DNA of 64,000 nt from a bacterium (GCA_021816845.1 JAKAWT010000001.1:1-64000), one strand, 5' to 3'; positions 43,154-52,089 are shown, counted from the stretch's first letter. Notes: generated by a model from the letters alone, not told the origin. Made by a program: numbers and translations.

Positions 43154-44114
43154 TATAGAACCTTCTCCATATAATCTTATACACTGGTATTATGTATGGT
43201 ATCCTACGTAACCCAGGAATTAGGGGTAGAAATGTAATGATTGCAATCAGCAGAGAGAAAGTTGCAAAGGCCATAAGATCTGCTGCTGGTGAATTAGCAT
43301 AAAAAGGTGTTTGGTATAAAGATGTATAAAATACAAGCCACCAAGGACCAGGATAAGGACCAGTTTCTTTTAATATACCCCACTCTCCTCCAAGCATATT
43401 TAGACTCGCAGCCTTAGCTTGCAGTGGTGCTCCTTGAAGGAATAGTAATCTATTTTGTTCATTATAGGTATATACTCCATTATTATCTACATTTTCTCTT
43501 GTCAATGCTCTTGAGAACAAACCACTTTGTCCTAATTTTAAAAGTTCATTTAACATTTGTACTACTGGTCCATAGTTACCATTAGGAAATATAACAAGCC
43601 CATCTTCATATCTAGCATTAGGAAGAGCTTTTAGGGTATTCTGTTCCCAAATATTTTGTTGTCTTTTTGTTGCATTATTATATTCGTTAAGTATTAAACT
43701 GATGTTAGGGTTAATACTTGATTCCATCTGCAATGGAATTATCACAAAATCATTTTTTGTATTAATTGGCAATGTTACTCCTTCAATACCTCCAGGCGAT
43801 ATTGGCCCTATATTTTGCGCTGTGCCATTGTTATTAAATGGAGGTCCATATGTTGCAATCGCACTTGTACCCATAAGATCATGTAGTGTAGTTGTAACAA
43901 AACCAATTGGGTGATTTTTAGCATACCCTCTAACTGATAAAGGTGGGGTATTAGGAGATTTTAGAAATATAGAAAGCAGTATAACTAAAACTATAATCGC
44001 AATAAAGCTCACAGATGCTTCTTTCACTAAATCTGATTCTTTCAAACCTATATTTTGTGAATCTAGACTCCTTGAGTCAAGACTCTTTGTATCAACATTT
44101 CTATTATCCATCAT
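43128..44114 (-). CDS. cytochrome b C-terminal (subunit IV-like) protein with a large extracytoplasmic domain
   Basis: 328 residues. After a Ser/Asp-rich N terminus (DTKSLDSRSLDSQN, repeat-encoded) a membrane helix (about 36-52) leads into PNTPPLSVRGYAKNHPIGF, then some 200 extracytoplasmic residues with SLNMLGGEWGILKETGPYPGPWW, and a C-terminal helix followed by IPGLRRIPYIIPVYKIIWR. The pattern is that of PetD/QcrB C-terminal partners with a long soluble insertion, as in some Actinobacteria- and Chloroflexi-type complexes. It overlaps the N-terminal cytochrome b gene by 11 bp. Rieske protein and cytochrome c genes are not in the window. Confidence 0.65.
   Translation of the reverse strand: MMDNRNVDTKSLDSRSLDSQNIGLKESDLVKEASVSFIAIIVLVILLSIFLKSPNTPPLSVRGYAKNHPIGFVTTTLHDLMGTSAIATYGPPFNNNGTAQNIGPISPGGIEGVTLPINTKNDFVIIPLQMESSINPNISLILNEYNNATKRQQNIWEQNTLKALPNARYEDGLVIFPNGNYGPVVQMLNELLKLGQSGLFSRALTRENVDNNGVYTYNEQNRLLFLQGAPLQAKAASLNMLGGEWGILKETGPYPGPWWLVFYTSLYQTPFYANSPAADLMAFATFSLLIAIITFLPLIPGLRRIPYIIPVYKIIWRRFYNEQKRSKN
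44059..44088. repeat. two-unit 15-bp repeat array in the cytochrome b C-terminal gene
   Basis: GAATCTAGACTC + CTT + GAGTCAAGACTC + TTT, both 12-mers quasi-palindromic. Read one base out of the Gly-Ser frame as Ser-Leu-Asp-Ser. Confidence 0.65.
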
Positions 44115-44697
44115 AACCTATTGGAGGTACAACATTTTTGCTCCTTATAAAATATAAATGTATCACTAAAAGCAAAATTAAAACTAAAGGTAGAATTACT
44201 ACATGCAATCCATATACCTGACCGTTATCTAATATATTAAAAAAGAATGTCGCTCCTATAGCATTCATAGCGTCTTTAGCTTGTACCTGATTCCATTGGG
44301 CAAAAAACCCTCCTCCCATTAAATATCCCATAAAAGCTTCAAACATAGATATACCAAATAGTAAGGATCCACTTATCCATGTAATTATTCTTCCTTTTCT
44401 CCATCCTGCTATAAAAAAATTTGTAAGAAAATGTACTGTCATAAAGAAAAAGAAAACTTGGGCTGCCCAAAAATGCATAGACCTAAAAAAGAATCCTATT
44501 TGTGAGTATTGATACCATATAGGACCTTCATAAACCATAATAATTCCTGTAATTATAAGTGTCACAAAACAAGCAAGGGTCAAAGATCCAAACATATAAA
44601 CAAATGAAGATACATATATTGGTAATTCTTCTGGAAGGAGTGTGTCTGGGTCTAAATCTTTTTTTATTCTTTTTTTAAGTTCACTTGTCAGATTCAT
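44104..44697 (-). CDS. cytochrome b6-like protein (N-terminal cytochrome b)
   Basis: 197 residues, four membrane helices. The four haem-ligand histidines are all present: His75 and His89 in helix 2 (14 apart) and His165 and His180 in helix 4 (15 apart). A 15-residue step in the last pair is the b6-type arrangement; mitochondrial-type cytochrome b has 14. The RSMHFWAAQVFFFFMTVHF block and GLHVVILPLV are typical. The protein is thus able to hold two haems. The upstream 44-residue peptide overlaps its start and the C-terminal half follows. Confidence 0.85.
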   Translation of the reverse strand: MNLTSELKKRIKKDLDPDTLLPEELPIYVSSFVYMFGSLTLACFVTLIITGIIMVYEGPIWYQYSQIGFFFRSMHFWAAQVFFFFMTVHFLTNFFIAGWRKGRIITWISGSLLFGISMFEAFMGYLMGGGFFAQWNQVQAKDAMNAIGATFFFNILDNGQVYGLHVVILPLVLILLLVIHLYFIRSKNVVPPIGYDG

Positions 44698-44815
44698 TCT
44701 CTTTCTTTTTTGATTTCTTGCTTTCGAATGATGGATATGGAAGAATTATTGCTACTATAAATACAACTATCAATAATCCATATATAAAAATATCTATAGC
44801 TAAAGACGACGTCAT
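44681..44815 (-). CDS. 44-residue single-helix membrane peptide before cytochrome b
   Basis: ATG at 44815, TGA at 44683-44681, overlapping the cytochrome b6-like gene by 17 bp. The peptide starts MTSSLAIDIFIYGLL, has one hydrophobic stretch (about residues 5-27) ending in LPYPSF, and a strongly basic tail with SKKSKKKEN. Its size and layout suit a small structural subunit of a b-type complex, by analogy with PetG/PetL/PetN; sequence similarity cannot be judged at this length. Translational coupling to the next gene supports it being real. Confidence 0.5.
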   Translation of the reverse strand: MTSSLAIDIFIYGLLIVVFIVAIILPYPSFESKKSKKKENESDK

Positions 44816-44879
44816 AATAGAGTTACATTACTATCAATTATGAGTTTTGTCAATAATAAATCTGAGAGTAATTAGAATC

Positions 44880-45434
44880 CTAATTTTTAAATGCAATAAT
44901 TTGATAAAAATTTTCTGATATATCTTGTACTTTAATATCTGAAAAATTGGTTCTTTTTAATAGCTCTTCTGCCTCAGTTTCAGATAATCTTATACTCAAT
45001 GGAGGTCCCATTTTTGTATCTTTCTTCTTCCAATCAAAATCAACTAATTTACCTTTATTTTTTAACATTGAAAAAGAGTTTTGTAAAACTTTAAAAGGGT
45101 CTTTAAAATCATGTAATACTGTACCAAGGAAAATAATGTCTGCAATATTTTCTCCCCCTAAAAAATTCTCACCCTCTGATATAACAGTCTCTATATTATT
45201 AATACCATTATCCATAATTTTATTTTTGAGTCTCTCTATAGCAGTAGAATCTATATCAATAGCATAAACCTTACCATTTAACCCCACTATTTTAGATGCA
45301 GGAACAGAGAAAAATCCATCGTTTGATCCTATATCTATAAAGGTATACCCCTCTTTTAAACCTATACTTTTAAGTATTTTAAAAGGGTCTTGAATCTTTA
45401 ATCTTATCTCTTCGTTATATTGGAATTTATGCAT
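44880..45434 (-). CDS. class I SAM-dependent methyltransferase
   Basis: 184 residues with a Rossmann methyltransferase core: motif I FIDIGSNDGFFSV (about 33-45), the acidic end of strand 2 in VYAIDID (about 57-63), motif II ADIIFLGTVLHDFKD (about 98-112). It is close to the UbiE/arsenite-type small methyltransferases; substrate unknown. It lies upstream of the cytochrome b group on the same strand, about 65 bp from the 44-residue peptide, so a quinone-related or redox role is possible but not shown. Confidence 0.85.
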   Translation of the reverse strand: MHKFQYNEEIRLKIQDPFKILKSIGLKEGYTFIDIGSNDGFFSVPASKIVGLNGKVYAIDIDSTAIERLKNKIMDNGINNIETVISEGENFLGGENIADIIFLGTVLHDFKDPFKVLQNSFSMLKNKGKLVDFDWKKKDTKMGPPLSIRLSETEAEELLKRTNFSDIKVQDISENFYQIIAFKN

Positions 45435-45500
45435 TTTGTATTGTATGAAGTATCGTCATAGTAGATAGAGAACATTAATATTAAATTAATAAAAAAATTT

Positions 45501-45534
45501 GTACAAAAACTATAGGTTATGGCATAGTTTGTAC
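45501..45534. other. hairpin directly before the DUF218-like gene
   Basis: GTACAAAAACTAT and ATAGTTTGTAC form an imperfect stem ending two bases before the ATG at 45537. It could sequester the start or be an operator; no ribosome-binding site is seen. Confidence 0.3.
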
Positions 45535-45536
45535 TT

Positions 45537-46064
45537 ATGGAAATTAATCAAATACAAAATAACGAAACCTTAGAAGAAACATTACCAGGAGTAATAATGC
45601 TCATGGGAAAAGGAGACCCTTGGAAAGATGAAGCTGAAATGGCTGCACTAAGATCAATGGCAACATCAACAGCACTGCTATGGCACTTAGCTCCAGATTC
45701 AAGAAAGCCATATATACTGTCAACCGCAGCTAATATTGAAGATAGTGATAACCCTCAATGTCAAGAATACTCAGATGTTTTATCATCGCAACTTTTAGAT
45801 CTTGGATCTGGATCCCTTGGAATAGATCCTAAATATTTTATTTTTAGAGATTGAGCATTTGAGACAAACATAGAATTAAGGCTTCTAAGGAGATTATACC
45901 TTTCTCATTTTAAAGGCACAGGTAAAGGAAGAATAGAAATTGTGGCATTCCATAATAAGGAAAGAGTGAAGAAATTATTATCTTTTCTAAGTACTCAAGA
46001 TAAAGATATTCCTGGAGAAATAATAGAAGAAAAACATATAGAAGAAAGGCTATTGATATGGTAA
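45537..46064 (+). pseudogene. DUF218-like protein interrupted by in-frame TGA
   Basis: From the ATG at 45537 the frame runs 105 codons to a TGA at 45852-45854, then stays open in the same frame for another 69 codons to a TAA at 46062-46064. The part after the TGA reads AFETNIELRLLRRLYLSHFK and continues with normal composition. The combined 174 residues fit a small DUF218 (YdcF/SanA-type) domain: an N-terminal MLMGKG strand, an ILSTAANIEDSD loop, a CQEYSDVLSSQLLDLGIDP helix, then the FRD-x-AFETN turn where members have an ED...nT motif. A repeat pair (45804-45829) adds GSGSLGI in the middle. The residue lost at TGA could be Trp, Gly or other. Confidence 0.6.
45804..45829. repeat. two-unit 15-bp repeat array in the DUF218-like gene
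   Basis: GGATCTGGATCC + CTT + GGAATAGATCC (second unit one base short). Read as GSGSLGIDP. Here the gene is on the plus strand and the coding strand shows the complementary face of the unit. Confidence 0.55.
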
Positions 46065-46111
46065 ACCAATTATCTAAAATATGAAATAACTACAGTATTT
46101 GTAGTATTAAT

Positions 46112-46185
46112 TGACCTTGGCGGGATTCGAACCCGCGATCTTTAGGATGAGAACCTAATATCCTAGACCACTAGACGACAAGGCC
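46112..46185 (-). tRNA. tRNA-Glu (CUC anticodon)
   Basis: On the minus strand the acceptor GGCCTTG pairs with CAAGGTC, D-arm GTCTAGTGGTCTAGGA, anticodon stem TTAGG/CCTAA with loop TTCTCAT (anticodon CTC), T stem GCGGG/CCCGC with TTCGAAT loop and discriminator A. 74 nt, no encoded CCA. The anticodon reads GAG. Confidence 0.93.
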
Positions 46186-46244
46186 ATATTGAAGATTATA
46201 TATTAAGAATAATGTTTTGTGAAATCAATTGGTATTCAATATTC

Positions 46245-47435
46245 TTATAGAGTTGAATACAAAGTACTATCATCTGATCCTAGAATAACTATTATATTCC
46301 CAGTATAAAAAGATGGGTTGTGTTTAATTAATTTTACATTACTTGGACCTAAAATATCTATTATCTGATTCACTTCATATTTATATTGAGAATAATTGCC
46401 AACATATATCTCATCTTTTGTTAGTGTTTGATTATATATACCTATAGATGATATTGTACCTCCAAGGTTTTGTATATATCTTGAAAACTGATATACTGCA
46501 TTATTTGATGAGGAAGAATCTAATATTTGTACTGAAACGCCACTCTTTGCAAATGTTGTACTTGTAAAATTAGACCTTATAAATGCATCAATATTTTTTA
46601 AATTAATCAAACCACTAGCCTTATATTCTAATAAATTAATATTTTGAATTTTGAGTTTATATATAGCATATAGTAGATTAAATATATTTTGACCTTCTAT
46701 ATTAGATCTGAAAATAGTTTGTATATATCCTATATCTGAACTAGTATTAAGCAAACTTAAAGGTGATAGTATATTTGATAAAATACCTTGAAAAATAAGA
46801 TTTTTAATATACAGATTATCAAATGTATCTGATTTTGAAGATAGTATTATTATTGCTTGGCCTGCAGTTAATGTATTTTCTCCATCATTTATTGGAACAC
46901 CGTCAATATTAGTACTTAAAGATGACACTATGGATATATTTCTAGTTCCTAGTAAAGAACTAGAACTTAGTGATATATATCCATCTATTGGTATTGCTAA
47001 ATTATATCTTATAACTTTTAAAAGAAGATTCATGCCATCTTTTGGAGCATTTAAATTTCCAATTGGATAAATAGTTCTTAAAGTCTGATTTGATGAGAGA
47101 GAAGTATAAAAGTTCATATTAGATGGTAAAGCCATCAAAGTTGTAGATGTTCCAGGAGTAACAGTTAGGATAGCATTATATGTATTAACGGTGAATCCAT
47201 TATCTTTAGATTCATAAACAATGAGTATACTGGTGGTGTTATTAGATGATACTGTAGCTAGTCCACCACTATATCCAGAATCTCCATTAATAGTTATATT
47301 ATTTAATCTTGTAACATTAGAAAACAAGAAATAAATAATATATAAGAATATTATAATAGCAATTATTATTATAAGGTGACTTGATTTTCTTCTCTTTTTA
47401 TAGGCTTGCATAGTATTTATATAAAACATTAACAT
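46245..47435 (-). CDS. degenerate LCP-like protein with LytR_C domain
   Basis: 396 residues: a basic N terminus, a membrane helix (about residues 20-40), a middle domain that follows the LCP fold in outline (ILIVYESKDNG strand, LMALPSNMNFYT, PKDGMNLLLKVIRYNLAI) and a C-terminal LytR_C domain from about 305 (VSVQILDSSSSNNAVYQF to NIIVILG). The Arg and Asp residues that hold the polyprenyl pyrophosphate in active LCP ligases are not evident, so it may bind but not transfer. Start at 47435; an ATG at 47411 (MQAYKKRRKS) is equally good. It is divergent from a CAP-like gene 41 bp away. Confidence 0.65.
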   Translation of the reverse strand: MLMFYINTMQAYKKRRKSSHLIIIIAIIIFLYIIYFLFSNVTRLNNITINGDSGYSGGLATVSSNNTTSILIVYESKDNGFTVNTYNAILTVTPGTSTTLMALPSNMNFYTSLSSNQTLRTIYPIGNLNAPKDGMNLLLKVIRYNLAIPIDGYISLSSSSLLGTRNISIVSSLSTNIDGVPINDGENTLTAGQAIIILSSKSDTFDNLYIKNLIFQGILSNILSPLSLLNTSSDIGYIQTIFRSNIEGQNIFNLLYAIYKLKIQNINLLEYKASGLINLKNIDAFIRSNFTSTTFAKSGVSVQILDSSSSNNAVYQFSRYIQNLGGTISSIGIYNQTLTKDEIYVGNYSQYKYEVNQIIDILGPSNVKLIKHNPSFYTGNIIVILGSDDSTLYSTL

Positions 47436-47476
47436 TAAAAATTTACTTTGTAAAATATTTTTAGTAGAATAAGCTT

Positions 47477-48244
47477 ATGTTTACCAAGTTTAAATCAATA
47501 TTTTTCCCTACTAAGGAAAATAAATATCATTCACCAATATTATCCTACAAAGTACTCCTGATTTTTATAGTGTTCTTATCTTTTATCAATCTTGCACTCC
47601 CCTCTTTTGCATATGGCTCTGGTATAAACAATAGTCAGATATTTATAAGTTTAAATAAGATCAGACAAGATAACAATGAGTCCACATTATACATGAACCA
47701 AAACTTGGATCTATATGCAAAAAATATAGTTAATAATATGTTTCAATATCAGTATTTTGGAAGAATAAATCCGGTAAAAGGTACATCTTTCTATTCATTT
47801 GTAAATATGAATAAATTCAGCAATATGAATTTGATTCTATTTAAAAACTATGTCTCACAATCATCATTTTCAAATACACTAATACAGAATTATAAAAATA
47901 TTATTACCAGTCCCAATATTAATGATATAGGCATTTATGAAGGCAATGGAGTTTTAAATGGAAATAATGTCAATATTATTGCCATTCTAACAGCTAAAGG
48001 TGTTCCTTCAAATATTATTCCGTTATTTTCTAATAATAATCAAAGTAGTTTTATAAATTATAAAATTATTGAATATACCGATCTTTTTGTACTACTTTTT
48101 ATAACATTACTTCTTATCACTGATGTGATAGTTACTTATTATTACAAAATTGAAAGAGAAAAAATGATATCAAATATGCATTTACCTCTACTTTTTGTAT
48201 CTATAATAGTTGTATTTGTACTTATAATAGGGATATCTTTATGA
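47477..48244 (+). CDS. membrane protein with degenerate CAP/SCP-like domain
   Basis: 255 residues. A signal or anchor helix (about 25-50), then a soluble domain with SLNKIRQDNNESTLYMNQNLDLYAKNIVNNM (about 58-88), the start of a CAP/SCP-like domain, then YFGRINPVKGTSFYSFV; the C-terminal part has two more membrane helices (about 196-215, 230-252). The catalytic-looking His and Glu of CAP proteins are not clear. The stop TGA overlaps the following membrane gene (ATGA). With the divergent LCP-like protein it suggests an envelope-assembly group. Confidence 0.55.
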   Translation: MFTKFKSIFFPTKENKYHSPILSYKVLLIFIVFLSFINLALPSFAYGSGINNSQIFISLNKIRQDNNESTLYMNQNLDLYAKNIVNNMFQYQYFGRINPVKGTSFYSFVNMNKFSNMNLILFKNYVSQSSFSNTLIQNYKNIITSPNINDIGIYEGNGVLNGNNVNIIAILTAKGVPSNIIPLFSNNNQSSFINYKIIEYTDLFVLLFITLLLITDVIVTYYYKIEREKMISNMHLPLLFVSIIVVFVLIIGISL

Positions 48245-49065
48245 AAAATATAATAAGATATGAAATAGAATTTACCACAAGTATATTTTTTATACTCTTA
48301 GAAATATTATTTTTTGTAATATTGTTATCTTCAATAACTATAGTAGTTGCTTATGTAATACTATCAACAATATTTTTCATCCTTTTTATAATTGATAGTA
48401 TAAAAAGATTTAGAAAATATATAAAACAGATTAATTCTGAGGAAGCTAAAAAAATAAATAAAAATATCTATTTGTTTAATCAGATAATTTTACCAATTGC
48501 AACATATATTGGAACTCTATCTTTTATACTTTTAAACACATTGGACTTATTAACTATCCAATTTTTTATAGTACTATCCACTGCACTCTTCTATATTCTT
48601 ATAAAACATATAGAAGTATATCTTGAAACTTTTGAATTTGATGAGAGAACCCACTATATAATAAATGGAGTCAAAGTATACATTTTCTTTCTTTTATCAT
48701 ATTCAGTTTTACAAATATCTTCTATTATAAATTTATCTAACCTCCTTGTTCCTGTGTTCATATTTTCTATATCTTTAACTCTACTGTTATTACTTATACA
48801 AAGAAATAAACAATTCCTAAATAGTACTATCTGGTATGCTATATTAATATCATTTGTGATCGGATGCTCTGTATTCTTGATGGATATATTTGTTAATAAT
48901 GCAATAATAACTGCATTCACAATAACTTCTCTCTTTTACTTTTTTGAAGCAATTCTACACCATAAATTAGAGAATAAGCTATCTAATGAACTCATAATAG
49001 AATATATCCTATTTTTAGTCATTATATTCCTTATAATTAAAGGGTTATTTGGAATTTATGTGTAG
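48241..49065 (+). CDS. polytopic membrane protein, unknown function
   Basis: 274 residues with about eight membrane helices spread over the whole length and only short loops; the longest (about 60-77) is basic (RFRKYIKQINSEEAKK). I see no transporter or enzyme motif. Translationally coupled to the CAP-like gene. It converges with the C39-type peptidase gene. Confidence 0.55.
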   Translation: MKNIIRYEIEFTTSIFFILLEILFFVILLSSITIVVAYVILSTIFFILFIIDSIKRFRKYIKQINSEEAKKINKNIYLFNQIILPIATYIGTLSFILLNTLDLLTIQFFIVLSTALFYILIKHIEVYLETFEFDERTHYIINGVKVYIFFLLSYSVLQISSIINLSNLLVPVFIFSISLTLLLLLIQRNKQFLNSTIWYAILISFVIGCSVFLMDIFVNNAIITAFTITSLFYFFEAILHHKLENKLSNELIIEYILFLVIIFLIIKGLFGIYV

Positions 49066-49078
49066 AAACTATTTAGAA

Positions 49079-50347
49079 TCAAAATACTATTGCAGAAAAG
49101 ATACCCGATTCTGAATATGTAATACCACCACCCATATATTGTCCAAATGTCAAATTTGGACCAAACCAAGGATCTTGCATTGTACCTGTAGCACCTAAAG
49201 GACCAGTCATGGTAACAAAATGTGTACCAAATTGATTATCATTGGTATATAAACCAACGACTACTGGGGTAGATGGTGATGCATATGTATTAATTAAATC
49301 TATTGATGATGTATTACCAAAAGATTCTGTTTGTATACCAGGAAAATCACTAAAAATTGCACCGTTACTGTCCCAATATTGAGAAGAATTTACATCATAT
49401 GGATTAAATCCTGTATTGCCAATAAGATTTTCAGCTATAATAGCTGCAATTAATGAACAGCCAGCGTTCGAGTAAGTGTATCCAGTATTAGCCAGATCAA
49501 TATTACCCCATGCTGGACACTCTTGTGAATAATATGCACCTATATTACAAGGGGCATTTCCAATTACTCCTGGCGTTCCAGATTGTAATGCAAGCCTGTC
49601 AATTTGGGCAAGTATACTTTGCATCTTGGCTTGAGTTTGAGCATTTTGTGAACTTAAACTATTATTTACATTTGCAAGAGAATTTTTTTCTTGTTGTAGT
49701 GTACTTTGATCAGCAAGTAATGTTTGTTGTTGTGTTTCAAGACTGTTATATAAATTAGTAGCATCCTTCTGATTTAATGCTACTGTAGCTTTATTCGAAT
49801 TAAGTCTTGAAATTATAACAATTAATTCTTGCGCTAACTGATTCTGATGTTGGATTGATGCATTAAAATATTCAACTGATGCAAGAGCGTTATTTATATT
49901 AGGGTTACCTATAAACATTTCTGCAGGAGGAATATATGTTTGCTCATATCCAGATTTAGCATTACTATTTATTTTACCCTTTATAACAAGAATTTTTGAT
50001 TGTTCTTGGGCAATTTGTATATTTAGCTGAGCAATTTGATTATTTAACTGATTTATCTGTACTTGTTCATTAGAAATGAGTGCCTGTTTTTGTAAGATCA
50101 ATTGCTGATAAGTATTAATCTGTGGTATAAGATTTGCAATTGCTCCGTTATTAGCATTGATTTTTGATTGATTCTGATTTATTAAACCTTCTAACTGTTG
50201 ATATTGTTGTTGCAAGGAATTTAGAGAATCACCAGCACCTACAGTATGAGGACTAGTAATTAATAGGGTAGAAAAAAATGATAGTGTTATAATTGAAAAT
50301 AAAACTATCCTAAAAGACTTATTTTTATACAACTTAAATATTCTCAT
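49079..50347 (-). CDS. secreted coiled-coil protein with C39-like peptidase domain
   Basis: 422 residues: a signal sequence (about 10-35), a long Gln/Asn-rich coiled coil (about 40-250), and a C39_2-like cysteine peptidase domain. Catalytic residues fit Cys297 (SNAGCSLIAA), His376 (FGTHFVTMTG) and Asp392 (MQDPW). The layout resembles PcsB and EnvC partners of FtsEX, which couple division to wall cleavage through a coiled coil, but with a different catalytic fold. Next upstream on the same strand are ftsX and ftsE, so I infer a wall hydrolase or its activator driven by FtsEX. Confidence 0.75.
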   Translation of the reverse strand: MRIFKLYKNKSFRIVLFSIITLSFFSTLLITSPHTVGAGDSLNSLQQQYQQLEGLINQNQSKINANNGAIANLIPQINTYQQLILQKQALISNEQVQINQLNNQIAQLNIQIAQEQSKILVIKGKINSNAKSGYEQTYIPPAEMFIGNPNINNALASVEYFNASIQHQNQLAQELIVIISRLNSNKATVALNQKDATNLYNSLETQQQTLLADQSTLQQEKNSLANVNNSLSSQNAQTQAKMQSILAQIDRLALQSGTPGVIGNAPCNIGAYYSQECPAWGNIDLANTGYTYSNAGCSLIAAIIAENLIGNTGFNPYDVNSSQYWDSNGAIFSDFPGIQTESFGNTSSIDLINTYASPSTPVVVGLYTNDNQFGTHFVTMTGPLGATGTMQDPWFGPNLTFGQYMGGGITYSESGIFSAIVF

Positions 50348-50444
50348 ACTTATATATTGACACGAATAAATATAGCATTATATAAGATTTTTTACAAACA
50401 CAACAATAAGAATACTAACACTATAGTATTTTAAAGAGGTCTAT

Positions 50445-51365
50445 TTATTTTAAATATTTTGTAATAGAGATAGAGGAAGCTATAGCTCCTATCACTATAC
50501 CTATAAGAGCCTCTACACCAACTACCTCTAAAACTAGAAACAAAGAATAATGTGGGAGTGGAACTCCTTGAAAAAATTGTTCTAGTGGAAACAAGATGGT
50601 AGCTCTATAATAAGTACTTATAATAATAAATATTAGGTATAAAACAATACTAGAAATAAAAACTCCTAAAACTCCATACAAGGCTCCCTCCATTATAAAA
50701 GGCCCTACTACATATGTAGTAGATGCACCCACTAATTTCATAATTTCAATATCCTCAGAATGTGAATTTATTGTTATAGCTATAGTTATGATTATAATAA
50801 CAAATGCTATAATACTAAGGAATATTATAAGCCCCAGACCAACATCACTTATTACTGATACTGCCTGCTTTAGAAACTGTACAACATTTTTAAAATATAG
50901 TATGTTATCAATCTCTCCATGGCTATTTTTCTTTAATTTATATAAAGTATTTGCAACATCCTGAAGATTAGAAAGATTTTGGGTACTAACTTCAAAAGAT
51001 GGTGGTAAAGCATTCATATCTACTGATTTTGCTAAAGTAGGATTCTGGGTTTTTAATAATTTTACAAACCTTTGATACGCAACTTCTTTTGATATGAATT
51101 TGATTGATGTAACCTTCCCAGTATCTTCTATATTAGTCTTTACCTGGGATATGTAAGTTTGAGATGCTTGTGGGTTAAAGAATACAATAATTTGAGATTT
51201 TGATTCATAATAGTGAAGAATAACATTCACAGAATAAAGAGTAAATATGAATATAGATATAACAAAGAACGTTAGCGTCATTATTGCAACAGAAGAGAAT
51301 GATAACCATCCATTTCTTCTTATATGTTCATACGTATATTTTATTAATCTCCTAACTTTTATCAT
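50445..51365 (-). CDS. ftsX: cell division ABC permease FtsX
   Basis: 306 residues with four membrane helices (about 22-44, 172-196, 222-246, 275-300) and a large extracytoplasmic loop between the first two, which in other bacteria contacts the wall-cleaving partner. The ALPPSFEVSTQNLSNL stretch in this loop is the family mark. The ATG overlaps the ftsE TGA. The next gene downstream is the coiled-coil peptidase. Confidence 0.93.
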   Translation of the reverse strand: MIKVRRLIKYTYEHIRRNGWLSFSSVAIMTLTFFVISIFIFTLYSVNVILHYYESKSQIIVFFNPQASQTYISQVKTNIEDTGKVTSIKFISKEVAYQRFVKLLKTQNPTLAKSVDMNALPPSFEVSTQNLSNLQDVANTLYKLKKNSHGEIDNILYFKNVVQFLKQAVSVISDVGLGLIIFLSIIAFVIIIITIAITINSHSEDIEIMKLVGASTTYVVGPFIMEGALYGVLGVFISSIVLYLIFIIISTYYRATILFPLEQFFQGVPLPHYSLFLVLEVVGVEALIGIVIGAIASSISITKYLK

Positions 51366-52036
51366 TCGTTATAACCTCCCATAGAATCTCTAACAATTTT
51401 ACCTTCATCCAGAGAGATTACTCTCTTTTGCAGTGAATTGACTATATCAGAAGCATGTGTTGCCATTAGGATCGTAGTACCCCAATTATTTATTTTATTT
51501 AAAAGTTGTACTATATCCCATGAAACATTAGGATCCAAATTTCCAGTAGGTTCATCTGCAATCAATATATGTGGGTTGTTTACCATTGCTCTTGCTATAG
51601 CAATCCTTTGTTTCTCTCCTCCTGATAACTGGTGAGGGAATGACCTGGATTTTGCTGAAAGTCCAACAAGATCCAACATATAATTAACGGCCTTTTTTAT
51701 TTCTCTATTAGAAAAATCAGAAACCTCCATAGCAAAAGCTACATTTTCAAATGCAGTTTTCCTAGGTAATAGTTTGAAATCCTGAAAAACAACCCCAATT
51801 TCACGACGTAGATGTGGGAGAGCTTTACGGGACAATTGCTCTATATCATATCCAGCAAAATGTATACTACCGGATGTTGGAGTCTCTTCTCTTATTAAAA
51901 GTTTTACTAAAGTACTCTTTCCAGCTCCAGAGTGACCAACTAGAAAAACAAATTCTCCTTCTTCAATATGAAAATTTATATCATCAAGAGCAACTCTATT
52001 ACCATATTTTTTTGAAACATCTTTGAATGTAAGCAT
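51362..52036 (-). CDS. ftsE: cell division ABC ATPase FtsE
   Basis: 224 residues, normal length. Walker A GHSGAGKST (34-42), Q loop FQDFKLL, signature LSGGEKQR, Walker B LIADEPTGNLDP and switch His in MATHASD. It powers FtsX. The order prfB-ftsE-ftsX is conserved in many bacteria and holds here. Confidence 0.95.
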   Translation of the reverse strand: MLTFKDVSKKYGNRVALDDINFHIEEGEFVFLVGHSGAGKSTLVKLLIREETPTSGSIHFAGYDIEQLSRKALPHLRREIGVVFQDFKLLPRKTAFENVAFAMEVSDFSNREIKKAVNYMLDLVGLSAKSRSFPHQLSGGEKQRIAIARAMVNNPHILIADEPTGNLDPNVSWDIVQLLNKINNWGTTILMATHASDIVNSLQKRVISLDEGKIVRDSMGGYNE

Positions 52037-52089
52037 ACTACATATTACAGGATATAATAAAAATCATCAATTTTCAAATGCCTATGAAG

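Noticed and set aside
11737..46064. Whole genome using UGA as glycine or tryptophan
   Set aside because: rsmH, ftsE, tsaB, spoT, a kinase and the Kef gene end in TGA overlapping the next start, long genes have no internal TGA, and prfB is present.
46112..46185. tRNA as a suppressor for the TGA in the gene next to it
   Set aside because: The anticodon is CUC (Glu), which cannot read UGA.
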